The notes beneath the pieces were generated by a model, which worked only from the letters and a program-made list of their open reading frames with translations, was not told where the DNA came from and made no database searches. Position numbers and translations under genes: made by a program. Below are positions 11,082 to 24,100 of a stretch of 64,000 bases of DNA, piece by piece (the first letter of the stretch is position 1; every line of letters begins with the position of its first letter). This stretch comes from Hymenoscyphus infarciens (lineage: Eukaryota; Ascomycota; Leotiomycetes; Helotiales; Helotiaceae), in the NCBI GenBank assembly GCA_001414345.1, contig LLCB01000118.1, positions 99,417 through 163,416 on the forward strand, read 5' to 3'.

Positions 11082-11886
11082 GTTGCATCTGAATGAAGAT
11101 AGGTTGTTATTTCGTTCGGAGTCGGGGTGGAAAGCTAGCTGGCGCGCATGCACAGCTGCCGAATTCAGATCCGCTGGCGACGTTGAGGAGATGTCGAGAT
11201 TTCGAAGATGTCGAGATGTCGAGATCTCGAAGTCGTCCTCAAGCTTCAGGTCCCCGTAAATGCGGTTGCGACAATGATGTTCCTCCTATGTATAGATCTG
11301 ACGTCTTGGGTCCTTGAGTCTCGAGGAAGATGTTGCAGCAGATTGACCTTAATTCCGATCGAGACTAGCGGGCAAAGCGGCGCCAGTTTCGAAATTGGGA
11401 GGAAAGTGCAGATGTCGATGTCAGTGAAGCGTGTCAACCAGAGCCAGACCTTGTGGAAATGCGCGATGAGGTAACGACGGGGGGCAACCATATAACTTAT
11501 TCTTAGATCTCTACAGTCGCATTGTTTACTTTTACGAGTGGTGATGCCTTCTATTCCTCTGATGTTTCCTGCCACACCAGATTTCCATTTCCAACCTGTC
11601 AGGTTTAGCTTGGCCTGGCCAAAGTGGAGGCGGAAGTGAAGGGTCAGTCATGCGCTAAGGTACAGGGTTGGCCAGTTTTGTGCAGTTATGCAAGTAGGCT
11701 AGGCTAGCTAGCCTGGACTGCACAAAATGAATTGTGCTGCCACGCGAGGCTGCAGGAGCATCATAATCGGTACGGGGACTGAGTGATCTTCTACTTTTTG
11801 TCAAGGACTCATACTCAACTGTACACCACTTTCTTTTCATCTTTTTTTGTGTTACAAATTCTTCCTTCACCACCAACATACCCATA
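11082..11886. promoter_or_regulatory. Divergent promoter, taxilin / CYM1
   Basis: About 800 bp separates the start codons of the taxilin gene (-) and CYM1 (+), so the two share an upstream region. Features seen: a run of GATGTCGA-like repeats near 11190-11240, a strong hairpin at 11676-11727, and pyrimidine-rich DNA (CTTTTC/TTTTTTTG) at 11828-11860 just before the CYM1 ATG. No canonical TATA box stands out. Co-regulation of the two genes is only a possibility. Confidence 0.5.
11676..11727. promoter_or_regulatory. Perfect 11 bp inverted repeat around a 14 bp palindrome
   Basis: TTTTGTGCAGT (11676-11686) is matched exactly by its reverse complement ACTGCACAAAA (11717-11727). Between them lies the perfect palindrome AGGCTAGCTAGCCT (11701-11714). 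It sits about 160 bp upstream of the CYM1 ATG in the divergent promoter. It could be a dimer-binding operator or a cruciform; function is unknown. Confidence 0.6.
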
Positions 11887-14800
11887 ATGCTGCGAAGCGC
11901 CACCAAGAGCGCAGTACGAAAGGGAGTGACGGAAATCTCCCAATACCCCAAGCCAGGCGATAAACTACACGGCTTCACGCTACTTCGTTCTAAGCATGTA
12001 CCCGAACTCGAGTTGACGGCCTTGCACTTGCAACATGACAAGACCGGTGCCGACTATCTACATGTGGCTCGAGAGGACAAGAACAATGTCTTCTCTATTG
12101 GCTTCAAGACAAATCCACCGGATGATACAGGAATTCCCCATATTCTGGAGCATACAACATTATGTGGGAGTGAGAAGTAATAAAGCAATTCAATTTATTT
12201 TCTATTATATATGCTAACACTTCCTCGAAGATATCCTATACGCGATCCTTTCTTCAAGATGCTACCACGAACCCTTTCGAATTTCATGAATGCCTTTACA
12301 GCTTCCGACCATACCTTTTATCCATTCTCCACAACCAACGAGCAAGATTTCAAGAATTTAATGTCGGTATATCTCGACGCTACATTACATCCATTATTGA
12401 AGCGAAGCGATTTCACACAAGAAGGATGGAGGATTGGCCCACAGAATCCAAAGGTTGCTCTGGAAGGAGAGGCAGTAAACCCAGACGACTCAAAATTGGT
12501 CTTCAAGGGCGTGGTATACAACGAGATGAAGGGTCAGATGTCAGATGCGGGATATCTTTATTATATTCGATTTCAGGACCATATATTCCCCGCTATCAAC
12601 AACTCTGGGGGCGATCCCCAAAAGATGACCGAACTCACATATGAACAATTGAAGCAATTCCACGCAGAACATTACCACCCAAGTAACGCAAAGGTCTTCA
12701 CATATGGTGATATGCCCCTAGGGGATCATCTGAAGGAGGTTAATGCCCAATTGAACGCTTTCAACAAGATTCAAGGAGATTTTGAGATCCGACGACCAAT
12801 TGACCTCAGTGGTGGTCCCGAAACTGTCACTGTCTCTGGACCCATCGACCCACTCGTTCCCCAGGACATGCAATATAAGACTTCAACGTCATGGCTATTG
12901 GGAGATACTACCAATATTTTGGAGAATTTCTCCTTGGGACTATTATCTGCCTTGCTTATGGACGGTTATGGATCGCCATTGTATCGAAACTTGATTGAAG
13001 CTGGTTTGGGCACAGAATGGAGTCCAAATAGCGGTTTTGACGGTTCAGGAAGAATCAGCATGTTCTCAATAGGCCTAACTGGTGTAAAAGAGGCCGATGT
13101 ACCCAAAGTCAAAGAGGCAATCCACAAAACCTTCAAGGAAGCCCACCAGAATGGATTTGATCATTCCAAAATTGATGGATATCTCCACCAATTGGAACTG
13201 AGCTTGAAGCACAAAACAGCAAAATTTGGCATGTCGTTGATGCACAGGATCAAGCCCCAATGGTTTGAGGGGGTTGACCCATTTGAGTCTCTGGCTTGGA
13301 ACGATACCGTTTCAGCATTCGAGGCAAAGCTTTCTGAAGGAGGCTACCTCGAAGGGCTGTTGGAGAAGTATCTTTTGAACGACAACACTCTTACGTTCAC
13401 AATGACTCCTTCCACGACATACGCAAATGAGCTTGTTGAAGAAGAGGCTACTCGACTTGCAACTAAAATCGCTGAAGTCACAAAAAGTGCTGGAGGTGAG
13501 GCAGAAGCTCGAGCTCAATTGGAAAAACAGGAACTTGAACTTCTTGAAGAACAAGGGAAATCCAACACGCAAGATCTCAGCTGTTTGCCAAGTGTTTATG
13601 TGAAGGATATTCCCCGACAAGGCGAGACTGTTCAATTGAGAAATTCAAAAATTGACAAAGTCGACGTGCAATGGAGGGAGGCACCAACCAACGGTCTGAC
13701 ATACTTCAGAGCGGTCAACACTTTCGAGAATTTACCAGAGGAACTCAGAGCTCTTATTCCTCTTTTTACCGATTCGATCATGCGCTTAGGAACTAAGAGC
13801 AAAACGATGGAGCAGCTTGAGGATCTTATTAAGCTGAAGACCGGTGGTGTTGGTACTGGATATTATGTTTCATCTTCTCCATTCGACTTCAAGTCATCTA
13901 CAGAGGGTTTGAGCTTTTCGGGAACTGCTTTGGACCGCAATGTCCCCGAAATGTTTCAACTGCTACAAACTCTCGTCCTTGAAACCGACTTTGATAGCGC
14001 TGAAGCTCAGTCTCGCATCAGACAACTTTTGCAGGGCGGTGCTGATGGTGCTGTGAACAACATAGCGTCATCTGGTCACGTATATGCAAGAGGTGTTGCC
14101 GAAGCTGCAATTTCAAGCTACGGCCAGTTGCGAGAGCAAGTCGGTGGTTTGTCGCAGATAAAACTCATCACATCTTTGGCTTCAAGACCAGAGTCCGAAG
14201 GCCTCGCCGATGTGATTGAAAAGCTCAAGGCCATCCAAAAGCTTGCCTTCTCGGGATTCAGCACATTCCGTACTGCCATCACATGTGGTAGTGAAAGCGT
14301 CTCAAACAACGAGGCCTTGCTCCAGAAATTCCTCTCGTCCTTACCTGGCAGTACAACCCCATCTCCCGTCGCCAAAGCCCTCGAATTTTCACGAAATCCC
14401 AAAACTTTCTTCCCTCTCCCATATCAAGTATACTACGGAGCCCTAGCCCTCCCAACAGTCTCGTACACCTCTCCCTCTGGCGCCCCTCTCCAAATTCTCT
14501 CCCAACTCCTCACACACAAACATCTCCACCACGAGATCCGCGAAAAAGGAGGCGCATACGGCGGAGGAGCCTACTCCAAAGGTCTCAATGGTGTCTTTGG
14601 ATTCTACTCTTACCGTGACCCTAATCCTGAGAATACCATGACTATCATGCGGAATGCAGGACAATGGGCGGTTGATAAACAATGGTCTGCGCAGGATCTT
14701 GAGGAGGCTAAGCTTTCGGTTTTCCAGAGCGTGGATGCGCCTAGGAGTGTTAGTGATGAGGGGATGACGAGGTTTTTGTCGGGGGTTACGGATGAGATGC

Positions 14801-15021
14801 AGCAGACGCGTAGGGAGCAATTGCTTGATGTTACGCCGGAACAAGTTAGGGATGTGGCGCAGAAGTATGTTGTTGATGCCCTAGAGAAGGGCGAGGGAAG
14901 TATGGTTTTCCTTGGGGAGAAGAAGGCGTGGGTGGGGGGTGAGTGGGAGGTTAGGGAGCTGGGGATGGAGGGGAAGACTGAGACGGAGTTTATTGATGAG
15001 GATGAGGTTAAGGAGGGTTGA
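11887..15021 (+). CDS. CYM1: Mitochondrial presequence protease Cym1/PreP (M16C)
   Basis: This is a zinc metallopeptidase that degrades cleaved presequences and other short peptides in the mitochondrial matrix or intermembrane space. Exon 1 (11887-12176) and exon 2 (12231-15021), split by a 54 nt intron with GTAATA donor and GCTAAC branch, give 1026 residues, the family's usual length. The inverted zinc motif HILEH is at 85-89 (H85, E88, H89), followed by [19 protein letters not shown], which spans the intron. The distal zinc ligand is the Glu of YNEMKG (about E195). The N-terminus [13 protein letters not shown] is Arg/Lys/Ser-rich without acids, as in a presequence. The C-terminal half carries the conserved [11 protein letters not shown] segment of the substrate-binding domain. 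Codon endings switch from A/C to G/T near 14,600. The gene ends only about 160 bp from the RIP-mutated block. Confidence 0.95.
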
Positions 15022-15259
15022 GTTATGAGAAGGTTGATGGTGGGTTGTATATAAATGTATTATTGTATTCCACTCTGGTGTGTCGAAATGGAGGTGGATA
15101 GATACTTTGTATAAGTAGTAGATAGAGATGAAAAGTAAAATATATAATGATGAAATATTAAACATACATTTGTGATGCTAAATCAGAAGCTACACAACGA
15201 CACGAAAGATGTGAGAATTATTCACCCCTGTTCATCCAACGCACGGCTCGCTTAGGTAC

Positions 15260-15548
15260 TACGGCATCCTAAACGCACCAAAAAGTCGGATTAACTAAAT
15301 CGTAAATAGGAAATCGGAAATCGCAAATCGCAAAGTGTTATAAGTATAAAATATAATAGTTTTTAATTAAAGTTCCCGCTCCTTCCTTCTCCCCCCCTCC
15401 CCCCTCTCTCTATATTAAGACTAGATAGTCTTAACTATAATAACTAGCTAATTTAAGAATAAGGAGTAATAATATATATAATAGTAACATCGCCCCCTCG
15501 CTATCGTCTCCTTGCTATTATATTATATTCTTCCTAATATTTCTAGAT

Positions 15549-15617
<69 letters not shown>

Positions 15618-15961
15618 GAGGATTATTTACTACTTTTGCTAAACTCCTCTTACCTACGCTAGGAAAAACTTTCTACTGAAATGTTTACTCGCTTACTTAC
15701 TCCCTCGCTCTCTCTCTCTCTCTCCTCTCTCTCTCTCCTCTCTCTTCTATACTTTTATATATATATATAATATACTAAAGAAGGAAAGAGTAGTAAGAGA
15801 GAGAGACTAAGAAGTATTAAAATACTCTTCTATCTCTTTTTTAATAAAAGGAGTAGATAATAATTTCAAGTCTTATATTTATGATTTACGATTTATAATT
15901 TACGATTTAGTCGATTCCGACTTTTTAGTATATCTAGAACGCTCTAATTCAGGATGCCGTA
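15260..15961. mobile_element. MITE-like element with long terminal inverted repeats
   Basis: TACGGCATCCT at 15260-15270 recurs as AGGATGCCGTA at 15951-15961. The inverted similarity continues inward through AAAAAGTCGG and ACTAAATCGTAAAT, giving imperfect arms of roughly 60-85 bp. The ends begin and finish with TA, compatible with a Tc1/mariner-type TA target. The interior is non-coding and contains long GA and CT runs. The size (~700 bp) and lack of ORF suggest a non-autonomous DNA transposon. Confidence 0.55.
15553..15620. repeat. GA microsatellite
   Basis: A nearly uninterrupted (GA)n tract with one GAAAGA interruption near its right end, inside the MITE-like element. A shorter CT-rich run at about 15706-15748 lies in the same element, so the two could fold on each other. 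Confidence 0.9.
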
Positions 15962-16530
15962 GCTGCTTTAATTACTTTTAATCTGTAAAATCTTTTTTGT
16001 ATAGAAATTTCCTAGTAAATTCCTCTAATATACTTAGGCGAGTTCTCTTTGTTATCTCGTGTCGAGGCGTCGTATATATCTCTAAAGCGATATAACCTCT
16101 TTTCTAATTATTTGAAAGTTTGAATATATATATATAATTCAATTTTATATACTTGAAAATAAACTTAAGATAGCAGTTTCAAGTTTTTATAATAGCCTTG
16201 CTATAGTTTTCTCTAATGTTTAGACTCGTATTATAGAGTATACTACGTAACTCTTAGCGCTAGTAGAGGAACCTATAGATAGCTTTAAGCGCCTTATACT
16301 CTCTTCTCTCTTTAGACGTTTTATATACTATATATTAATTATATTAAATCTATCTTCTTTTGAGCTTTAACTAGAGTAAGATAACGAATCCTATTTAATA
16401 TAATCTTTTCTATAATATAGTAGTAATACTATAATTCGATTCTAGATAAGCCTTTATTAAACGAACTCTTATACTTCTATATACGCTCTATTATATATCT
16501 ACTAATTCTTACTTCTATCTTATTTCTTAT
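15962..16530. other. RIP-mutated DNA without recognisable content
   Basis: AT-rich sequence between the MITE-like element and element A. No frame of useful length is open. Its right end CTTAT (16526-16530) is the left target-site copy of element A; the pre-insertion sequence continues at 27307. Confidence 0.5.
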
Positions 16531-16937
16531 TATAACGGCACGAAATACACACAACTACAGAAGAGGTATATAGGAGTGCGTTTGGCAGAATGACGTATGT
16601 AAATACTAGGCACTGATACGGAAGAAAAGGCTAAACTGGCCTTTTCTAACTCTAGGAGAGTAGGCTACTATATATAAGAGGTTTCAGACAATACAAAAAG
16701 GGGTACGAAACCGAACAACGACATACGTCGGCTGATATAAAAGCCCGAACCCTACGAAGTACGTCTGAAAGTCCGGACAGACGTATAGACGTACGTAACC
16801 TTCCTAAATTAGATAATGCAAAACAACAACAGCCGAAAGCTAAATATACTGCCGAAAGCTAAATATACTACAGCTAAACCTTATATGCGGCAGGTACTCC
16901 CAGCTATCCAGGATGGCCTAGGTGACGGGCCATCACA
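16531..16937 (-). repeat. Left LTR of element A
   Basis: A 407 bp repeat with the same length as 26895-27301 and much less RIP than that copy. In sense (minus) orientation it runs TGTGATGG...CCGTTATA, consistent with TG...CA ends after one C-to-T change. The polypurine-like tract lies at about 16938-16949. Confidence 0.85.
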
Positions 16938-17998
16938 TCCCCCTCCCTTGAAAAAGACTCGTCCTCGAGTCTGTCTATCTTATCATTTAGGGTCGAATCG
17001 GGATGGTGTTAGTATTATATTTGTCGTATTTGTTGATTTTATTATAAGCGAGAAGGTCAATTTAGGTCTAAATCGTAGCTAACGTAGGTTTAAAGATGCT
17101 TTGTTTATCGAAATCGTAAGCGAGACGAAATGTCGGTCTTAAGTCGTAACCGACCCAGTTCGTAGATGCTTGCAAAATAGAGACTTCGTTTCCAATCCTT
17201 CAATATTAAAGTAAGCATTCGCGTTCGCTAAAAGAGTGTGGTCCGATCCTGTCTAGTAGTCGGAGAAAGTTCAAAGTAAAATTAGAAAAAGTTTAAAAGT
17301 TCGGAGTAAAATTAGAGTAGAGTCGGAAGTCGTTCGGTTGAGAGGCAGTAATAACTTAGTTAAGAGCTTACTTCGAGAGCGTACCGATTCGTATCCGATT
17401 CGAATTTGAATAAAAAAAGAGTGTAGGTTCGTCCGAACTGAAGTCAGCGGAAGTTTAAAGTAGAGTCGGATGGTGCTCGGTTAGGATTAATAGTAATAAC
17501 TTAGTTAAGAGCTTACTTCTTTGTTTCGTCCTAATAGAAAGCGTATTTTAACTGATTCGCATCCGCTTTAAAGAATTTAAATAAAAAAGGAACTTCTGGC
17601 CTAGCTAGAAGTAAAAAGAAAGTAAAGAATATAAGACTCTATACCAGAGTCGGTGAGGTTTTAGCTGGTTAAAGGCGAAGTTGTTACCGAGTTATTGAAG
17701 TTGAAATTCTTATCTAAGTATCTAGGGATAATAAAAGGGGTGGTTTTGGCTAGTTAAAAGAGTTATTACCGAATTTGAAAATGCTATCTAATGTTTAGGA
17801 TAATAAAAGGAGCAGTTTTGGCTAGTTAAATGAACTTGATACCGAAGTTGTTGTATTACCTTGTTCCCTTTAGCGATTATAAATCAGGGTACTTAAGGAC
17901 TTATTTATAATCATCTTCCGATTTCGAAGAAGAGTCGCTACTGGATTATAGGGAACTTAGAGCTAAGGTGTATCCTATATATAGAAGAACCGTTCCAG

Positions 17999-18128
17999 TG
18001 TTGAAAGGATAGTATAAGGTTCGATATAATTATATTACTTAAGCAATTCTAGAGGGGAATTACTCTCTACTTATATATAAGAGGGTTTAGGAAGATCTAT
18101 ATTACGTAATAGGTACGGATGTTTAATA
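17999..18128 (-). repeat. Copia 3' LTR
   Basis: A 130 bp LTR that begins TGTTGAAAGG on the plus strand and ends TTTAATA. It pairs with 25771-25900, which begins TATTAAAAGG and ends TTCAATA; the differences are transitions of RIP type. Confidence 0.9.
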
Positions 18129-21100
18129 CTCCTACTTAATCTAAACACTTCTAGATTATAATACTAATATACTTTAATAAACCTTTAGCTAAAACCTTTA
18201 AAGGATAAAAAGCTAAGGAAGAATATATAAGTAAGAAGACTAATTAGAGTCTTTTAAGAAGTTGATTTAAGGTATTAACTTTATCTTCTCCTTCTATATC
18301 TATAGTATATACTAAGACGCCTTCTATAGTTAAGTTACCTAGTATAGTATCTTCTCTTATACTTATATTATTTATATAGTTATAGTTATCTAAGATATAG
18401 TAGAAATCTATTAGCTAGTCTAGTTGATTCTTAATATACTCTCTTAAATATATAAGAAGTCGCTTATACTTTATATCCTTATCTTGTCCTTTAGGCGTCT
18501 TAGTACTAGGCTTAACTTTAACTTTAATTGATTAATTAATACTAAGTAGATACTTAGTACTATTGGTTTTAATATACCTTTATATACTAGTAAAACGTTT
18601 GATTAAGAGTCCTCTATACTTAGTGTATATAATATTAGTAGGCTTCGTTAGTAAGAGTTAGAGTAGTATCTGAAAGGCTTCTTTAGAGAGTATAGTAGAT
18701 GCCTAGTATAGTAGAGGTAGTAGAGTATTAAGACGACGGCGTTTTAGAGATAGCTTAATTTTAGGACTTTATATAGTAGGTAGTAATATGTCTCCTATAA
18801 GTTCTACTGCTTCTACTACTCCTATAGTTTCTACTACTTCTATAGGTTCCACTGCTTCTACTACTTCTATAGATTCTATATCCTTATCTTCGATATCGTC
18901 TAAATTAGTACTCTTATACCTAGAGTACTTGTTAGAGGCTTATTCACTCTTAGAGTCGTCCTAGGCTAGGTCTACTAGAATAGGTTTTCTTCCTTTTAAG
19001 AGCTTCTAAGAATAGAGATTGATAACTTTATTTATTAGTATCCTAATAGAGAGAGTATAGTTATAAGAGTTAATTTAAGTACTAAGAGTAACCTATTTAA
19101 AACTAGTAGCTTTAAGGTAACTAGGACTCTAAGGCTACTATTTAGAATAGTCCTAGTTATTAATAAGGTTCTAAATAAAGTAACTTAAGATAGCTAGACA
19201 TCTCCTAACTAGGCTAGTATTATCTTCCTTACTAATCTATATATCTAAGTTTCTTATGCCTCTATCCTTTTATAGATAGTTGATGAATTTCCTTTATATA
19301 CTAAATAGACTTATAAAAGGAACGATATTAGTATCTTAATACTCAACTTCAGCGTTAGCGTCTAGAATAAGAAGTCGTAGACTTATAAGGAGTTTTCGTT
19401 TAATAACTATAACCTAGGTATACTATAGTATAATAAGGTATTATAGCTAATTTATTTTAACCTAGGTTTCTATCTAAGTAACTATAAGTATAATAATTAT
19501 ATCTTAGGACTTAATTTAGTCTAGACTAAAAATATATAAGAAGTATTTAAATAGTAGATAGTACTTATTTATATTATTTTACTAGTTTACCTTTTCCTAC
19601 TTTATATAATAGATAATAAAGTATTATATAATCTAGTAGAGTAAGTATACTCTATTATAGCTACTATTAATTTTAGATAGGTAATACTAGATATTATAAC
19701 TAGTAGAGTTAGTTTTTAGGCTTCTAGGTAATAGGAGTTTTAGGTGTTAAGTATTAATGTCTATAAAGTTAAAGAAGAGTTCTTTTAAAGAGGTAACGGC
19801 TTTTAACTTTTTAAGAGTTATACTAGAGGCGTTTCTAGTATTTAACATTTTTTAAGTAGAATAAGTATCTAAAAAAAGATAATTTATAGATAATAGAGAG
19901 AGTTTAATTATAAGATATCTAGGTATTAGGTATATATAGGTGGTTAGTATAGTAGCTAGAGCGCTAGGTAGCCGACTACGTAATACGAATTATTAGTCTT
20001 AGTAGTATAATCTCCTCTTATAATTCGTACTATATAGTTATATAACTTTTAAAAACTATAATAAAAAACGTTTTTTAAGTACTAGATCTATTCTTTAGTA
20101 TTTAAAGGTATAATAGTATAAGTATAAAGAGTATATTATATAATCTTCCTTTATTTTCTTTAAAGTATTAGATATAGCTCTATAGTATTTTTAAGCGAGT
20201 ATAGAGTAAATAGCGATACTCTACTAAGCTTTTAGATACCTCTCTTCTTAACACCTATTAAGAATTAGAACTTCTTAAAAGCATTCCTAAGAAGGGGTTT
20301 TATAAGTTCGTCTACTACTTACTCTTTCGTACTAATAAATATAAGGTTTATATGTTCTTCGGCTTATACTTCTCTAACCTTAGCGTCTTAGGTAGTAATA
20401 TGCTTAGTATAGTTATAGTAGATAGGGTTTTTTATAAGTATTATAGCCTCTTAATTATTATAGAGAATTACTATAGTAACTCTTAGTTCGGTCTCTAGGA
20501 TAAGCTAGTCTAGAAGACGTTATAGCTAAATAGCTTTATTTATAGTATTTATCTCCTCTTTAAGTTCTACTTTATATAAGAATAGCGAGACCGTAGCCTA
20601 TCTTTTAGATAATTATAAGATAGCGCCGCTACTAATATTAAAGAGGTATCTAGAAGTAGATTATCTAGTTTTATAGTATCTAGTCTAGTTAGTATCTAAA
20701 TAGCCTATAAGTCTCTTAAGCTTACCTTAAAACACTAAGTTATAGCTTATAGTACTCTTAAGATAATATATAATTTATTTTACTACTATCTAATATTTAT
20801 TAGTTAGATTAGATAAGAATCTACTTATAATAGATATAGAGTAGGTAATGTCTAGTTAAGTGCTAAGTATAGTATATATAAGTAAGCTTATTATAGACTA
20901 ATATTAACGTTTAAAGGTCTTTAACGCCTTATAGTTTTTAGAAGCACTTATAAGATAATTGTTTACTTCTATTAGTATATAATATATCTTAGTTTTAAGT
21001 ATATTAAAGTTATAAAGTATTTTTTTAATATAAACGTGTTATCTTAATTAAAGAGTATATTACCTCTTATTATAAGTTACTATTATTCTAAGATAGAAGA

Positions 21101-24100
21101 CTACTAGTCTAAGATTAGATATCTTAAATCGTTAACTAAGTACTATCTTAATTTTATTAATTTCTTTTATTAAGCTACTAGTAATAAGGAGGTCGTTAAT
21201 ATAGGCTATAATAATAATGTCTTTATAGTAGAAGACCTTAGTATTTATATTAAGTAGTTTAAAGCTAAGCGTTTTTAGAAAGTCGTAGAGAGTATTATAC
21301 TAGACTTTAGAAGCTTATTTTAATCTATAGAGTACTTTTTTAAGTTTATAGACTTTAGTACTATCTCTCTTACTATTTAGGAGTTTTATATAGACTTCTT
21401 CTTTAATATTACTATATAAGAAGGCAGTTTTAACGTCTATTTGTTTAATCTCTTAGTTTAGAGTAGTAGCGATTATAAAGATAAGTTTATAGCTTATTAG
21501 CTTTATAATAGTAGCGAAGGTTTTATTAAAGTTAATACTCTCTTTTTGTTTAAAGCTACGGACTACTTAGTAGGTCTTATACTAGATAACCTAGCCTTTA
21601 TTACCTATCTTAAGTTTATAAACCTATCTATCTATAAGGACCTTTTAGTTTACTAGTCTATCTACTACCTTCTAAGTATTATTTTCCTTAATAGAGTCTA
21701 CTTCCTTATCTTTAGCCTCTATCTATTTCTTAGCTTTAGCGTAGGCGTAGGCTTATTTATATATTTACGGTTTAAAAACGTTATATTATATCTAAGCTAG
21801 TAGTACTACTATAAACTATAACTTGTTAATTAGCTAGTAGATAAGAGCGAATAGTAGTAGGTTAGAAGAGAGTATTAGTCGAAGGCTATAGTTATCTATA
21901 TAGTCTACTATATCGTCTAGTAAGGTTCTAGAACTACTAAGGTTAGAGCTATCGTCGTCTATAAGAGGTTATAACCTTTAACGTGCTTATAACCTTAATA
22001 CTCTTATAGTAGTAGGTATAGCTAGATTATAGTATATAACGATTATAGGCTTCGGTGGTAGTAAGATAGGTAGAGGTATTACTTCTTTATTTTAATAAAG
22101 TACTAAGATATTATTTTCTAAATTATTAGACAGCTTTATAATTTTAGAGCTTTTAAGTTTAAGCAAGAGTAGTAAGTAGCCTAGTCTTAGGTATACTCGT
22201 AGTTTCTTTATTTAACCTCTTTCTCTTAAAGATATAGGTCTTTAATCTTTTATCTCCTAGTAGTATATTCTACTAGTAGTCTATAACTTATGTTTATAAG
22301 ATTCCTTAATTAGCTTTATAACTATTTTAGTAGTATCTATAGTAGCTCTTTTAATTTTAAATATAGAGTTAGCTTCGAGGTTCTTACTTTGTTATCGATT
22401 AAGATCTGCTTTATTAAGTCGTTAGTCTAGAGTAATCTTAGAGGTAAGGACTTTGAGTACTAGTTCTTTCTCTTATAGGTTAACTTATATTTTATTAATA
22501 TAAATATTATTAGCTTAAACGATTTTCTTATTAGTAGTTTAGATCTATTTAATATAATCTCTCTTATAGTCTATTAGGTGTCTAGAAAAGGTTTAAGCCT
22601 CTTTAGGCTTATTCTTTTTAAGCTTATTTTTAAGAACTATATACTATAACTCTATAATTCTTAAATAATTAATATAAAAGTATAAGCTAGTAATAGTCTT
22701 AAAGGAGGAAATTTTAGTAGCTATATAAATACATCTTTAATAAAGATAAATAGAGGTTTATAATAATTTAGGTTAAAGGTAGTTAGTATGAAAGTTAAGA
22801 TAGTACCTTCTTATTATCTCTACTATTTACTATAAGGTTTAGCCTAGGCGTTTAGTAGCTCTATTTATCTTAGGATTATTTAGAATTATAGTTTTAAGTA
22901 TAATACCTTCTTTCTTAAGATATTTACTAAGAGTAGTATTAATATATTTACTCTTGTTATTATTATAAATATAATAGATCTATCGTTTAGAGTACTTATA
23001 GGTGGCCTTATATTTCTTAAAATAGGCTAATATATCGCTTTTATGTTTTATACTATAGGCTTCTACGTCTTTTATTTTATTATAATAAAAGTATACTTAG
23101 TATTAAAAACTAAATAGTCTAGGTTTTAGAAGGCTTATAACGTCTATATATACTAATTCTATAGAGTAACGTCTAGGCTTTATATAGCCTAAATAAGGAA
23201 CTGATTTTATATACTCTTCTACGTAGATAGTATAGGTATAGCCTTCTATATATATCTTTTTATTTATACTATAAGATCTTTTATAAAGTGTCTTAATTAC
23301 TTTATCGCTTATATACTCTAAGCGAGTATACTAAGTTGTATTTACTAGCTTATTAGTATAGACGATCTAGGCTTTAGCTAATGTTTTAGAGTATAGATAA
23401 GAGCGTAGTAGGAGCTTATATTAGCTTAGGAGTACTAGAAGTCCTTTATATCTTATAAGCTAAATTATAGTACTAGGAAGAGTTCTTAGTATTAATATTT
23501 AGAGGTTACTTTTAATAGTAAGTTTATAGACGTATAGAGTTTTAGTATTTAGTAGAGTCTGAATATGTCTATATATTTTCTATAAGTCTACTTAGAGCCT
23601 CTTATTTAGTAGCTATAAAAAAGAAAGAAGGTTAGCTTCTAGAGTAGAGTAGTAGAGTATATTAGAGAGTAATAGTATCTATAGTCTAGTTTCTGTTTCT
23701 ATAACTAACTTTACTATTCTTTTAGAAATAATAGGTAATCGTATTCTACTAATACCTACTACTACTTATAGTTCGTTAGAGTCTAGAGGCTCTAGATTTA
23801 TAAAGAGTAACTTCTAGTAATAAATAGATTTAGAGTATCTACTATTAATAATCTATCTTTATAATAAGGATTTAGGTATTAAGGCTCTTAGTGTTTTAAG
23901 GTTTAGTATAAGGTGTACTATCTAGGCCTAATAAGGGATAGAGTAGTAGTCGGCTTCGTTGTTTTAGTTAATAACCGATAGTCTTATAAATACTATAGTA
24001 GTAGTCTTAGTATTCTTATCTTTTAACTTCTTTTTTTAATCCTAGGTATTACTTTAAAGACGAGGACGCTTCTTACGTTTAGTAGCTTTTATAGCTATCT

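Noticed and set aside
16816..17082. Open frames inside the AT-rich block (16816-17082, 29257-29529, 29675-29857, 29913-30113, 35499-35720)
   Set aside because: They lie in LTRs or tandem repeats of transposons, have no protein features, and the block shows RIP.
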